Source: Limnochordia bacterium
Lineage (GTDB): Bacteria; Bacillota; Limnochordia; Darwinibacteriales; B1SED10-159
DNA length: 14,762 bases
NCBI GenBank assembly: GCA_007132255.1
Contig: SLOZ01000074.1
Span: 1 to 14,762, forward strand
Reading direction: 5' to 3'
The notes beneath the pieces are model-generated. The model ran no database searches. It saw nothing but the letters and a program-made list of their open reading frames with translations, and was not told where the DNA came from. Shown here piece after piece: positions 13,586-14,762 of the stretch; within the stretch, counting starts at the first letter, position 1, and every line of letters starts with the position of its first letter. Both the position numbers and the translations under genes were made by a program.

Positions 13586-13616
13586 TAAAAACCCAGCCGC
13601 AGGAAGCGGCTGGGTT
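13586..13616 (-). terminator. Intrinsic terminator of the solute-binding protein gene
   Basis: On the minus strand ACCCAGCCGC and GCGGCTGGGT form a 10-bp, very G+C-rich stem with a 5-nt loop, followed by TTTTTAC. It lies 29 nt after the stop codon. Confidence 0.92.
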
Positions 13617-13644
13617 GGAGTGTTACACATTCATTCTGAACTCA

Positions 13645-14762
13645 TCAACGGTCTAGATAAAACGTGGATGGGAAACGGCCCGCCATCCATGCAGTATCCC
13701 AAACCCACAGACCCTCTTCGGGGACATTCCGCAAATCTTGGTTGATAATCACTGGATATGGACTCAACCCGACAACACCGATGACCCAAAGGTTCTCGGC
13801 CTGGGACCGCAGAACTTCGCGGCCTAATTCCAAGCGCCGTTCTGGATCAGGTTCGACGACCATCTGAGCCCAATTGTTATAATGCTCCTTGACAATGTCT
13901 GGCGGCTCCTCGCCGTCTCGACCCTGCGTGTGGAAGTAGCGTTCCCACGCCGGCCACACCGAGGATCCCCAGTGCGGGATAATGGGAACAATCTTGCGAG
14001 CTTCGAAGAACAAGACATCCGTTACACGGTCACCGTGCCAGACTGTGGCATCCATCAAGTTCGCTGGCGCCCGCTCACCCTGTAGTTCCCCGGAGACGTA
14101 GCGCATTTGAACGTCTAAGCCCAGCTCACGCCACTGTTCGATGATGATCTCCATATTGGGACCCTTGGGTGTTTCACTGTCGAAGACCTCGATGGTGAAC
14201 TGGAAGTGCTCGCCACTGGGGAACAACCGATTCCCATCAGAGCCGCGCTGATCCAAGCCAACTTCATCCAACAGCGCATTGGCCCGCTCGGGGTCAAAGT
14301 CAATGAACGCCCGAGCAAATTCTGGATTATGCAGCGGACTGCCGGGCAGAACCGTATACTGCATGGGTACGCCACGGCCAAAGTAGATGATCTCGTTGAT
14401 CTCATCGCGATCGATCCCAATGGATAAGGCTTGCCGGAAGCGCACATCATTGAAGATCTCGCGCAGCGGCATGTTATTTGTACTGAGGTTGAGGTTGATG
14501 ATCACATCGGAAGCATAGCCCGCACTCCAGAGAATGGTGCGGTAGCCGCCTTCGTCCTCAAAGTTGCGGTACATGGGATAGTTGCGGATATCATTCTCAA
14601 AGGCTGCGAAATCCACAGCTCCGCTGATAATCATCCCGGAGATAACTTCCCGATCCGACGCAATCTGGGTCTCAATGCGATCGATGTAGGGAAGCTGGTT
14701 CCCAGCTGTATCCACCTGCCAATAGTAGGGGTTGCGCTCCCAAACGCGTCGATCGGATGTGA
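13645..14762 (-). CDS. ABC transporter substrate-binding protein, family 5 (partial)
   Basis: This is the C-terminal ~371 residues of an extracellular solute-binding protein of the SBP_bac_5 (oligopeptide/dipeptide/oligosaccharide) family; the reading frame runs open off the right edge, so the lipoprotein signal is not seen. Family hallmarks are VWERNPYYWQVDTAGNQLPYIDRI near the edge, and VRFRQALSIGIDRDEINEIIYFGRG, the typical central motif of family 5. A further one is PERANALLDEVGL, and EIIIEQWRELGLDV is followed by the C-terminal lobe. A whole protein would be about 600 aa. Substrate cannot be told from sequence; related proteins in thermophilic and anaerobic bacteria bind oligopeptides or sugars. 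It ends in a strong terminator, so it is the last gene of its operon and unrelated to the veg cluster. Confidence 0.92.
   Translation of the reverse strand, partial: TSDRRVWERNPYYWQVDTAGNQLPYIDRIETQIASDREVISGMIISGAVDFAAFENDIRNYPMYRNFEDEGGYRTILWSAGYASDVIINLNLSTNNMPLREIFNDVRFRQALSIGIDRDEINEIIYFGRGVPMQYTVLPGSPLHNPEFARAFIDFDPERANALLDEVGLDQRGSDGNRLFPSGEHFQFTIEVFDSETPKGPNMEIIIEQWRELGLDVQMRYVSGELQGERAPANLMDATVWHGDRVTDVLFFEARKIVPIIPHWGSSVWPAWERYFHTQGRDGEEPPDIVKEHYNNWAQMVVEPDPERRLELGREVLRSQAENLWVIGVVGLSPYPVIINQDLRNVPEEGLWVWDTAWMAGRFPSTFYLDR

Noticed and set aside
13465..13656. 63-codon open frame on the plus strand in the veg upstream gap
   Set aside because: It reads through the solute-binding protein terminator, lacks a convincing ribosome binding site and shows no protein-like composition.

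Overview
The window is about 14.8 kb of chromosomal housekeeping DNA. It matches the conserved Bacillota (Firmicutes) neighbourhood veg-ispE-purR-glmU-prs-ctc-pth-mfd-mazG-hup-divIC-yabR. The organism is probably a Gram-positive-lineage, clostridia-like bacterium of moderate G+C. The evidence is the synteny, Veg and PurR (families typical of Firmicutes), strong AGGAGG-type ribosome binding sites, frequent GTG/TTG starts, near-consensus sigma-A promoters and clean intrinsic terminators. The family-5 solute-binding protein at the right edge looks like those common in uncultured deep Clostridia/Limnochordia-type genomes, but that placement is only a guess.

Most genes lie on the minus strand, so transcription runs right to left. 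At the right edge is the 3' part of an extracellular solute-binding protein gene ending in a strong terminator. A 353-bp gap then carries two tandem sigma-A promoters for veg; a perfect DnaA box lies inside the spacer of the proximal one. Veg ends in a terminator, and a likely promoter right after it drives the overlapping genes ispE, a MobA-like nucleotidyltransferase gene and purR. The 3' end of purR contains the promoter of two tandem tRNA-Gln genes (CTG, TTG), which end in their own terminator. Next come a DUF559-type nuclease-fold gene, glmU and prs (overlapping by 14 nt), then a promoter on the prs stop codon driving rplY/ctc, pth and perhaps mfd.

The left 2.2 kb holds hup and mazG on the plus strand, convergent with mfd and sharing a bidirectional terminator with it, and divergent from divIC. 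The minus-strand genes divIC and yabR follow, with a 12/12-consensus promoter just before yabR.

The gene set covers cell-wall and isoprenoid precursors (GlmU, IspE), PRPP and purine control (Prs, PurR), translation (L25, Pth, tRNA-Gln, YabR), genome maintenance (Mfd, HU, MazG) and division (DivIC). No clear new multi-gene system is visible. The most unusual points are: the DUF559 protein where yabJ/spoVG sit in Bacillus; the absence of the sporulation genes and rqcP usually interspersed here; hup and mazG flipped individually while keeping their places; and repeated stop codons buried in terminator hairpins.
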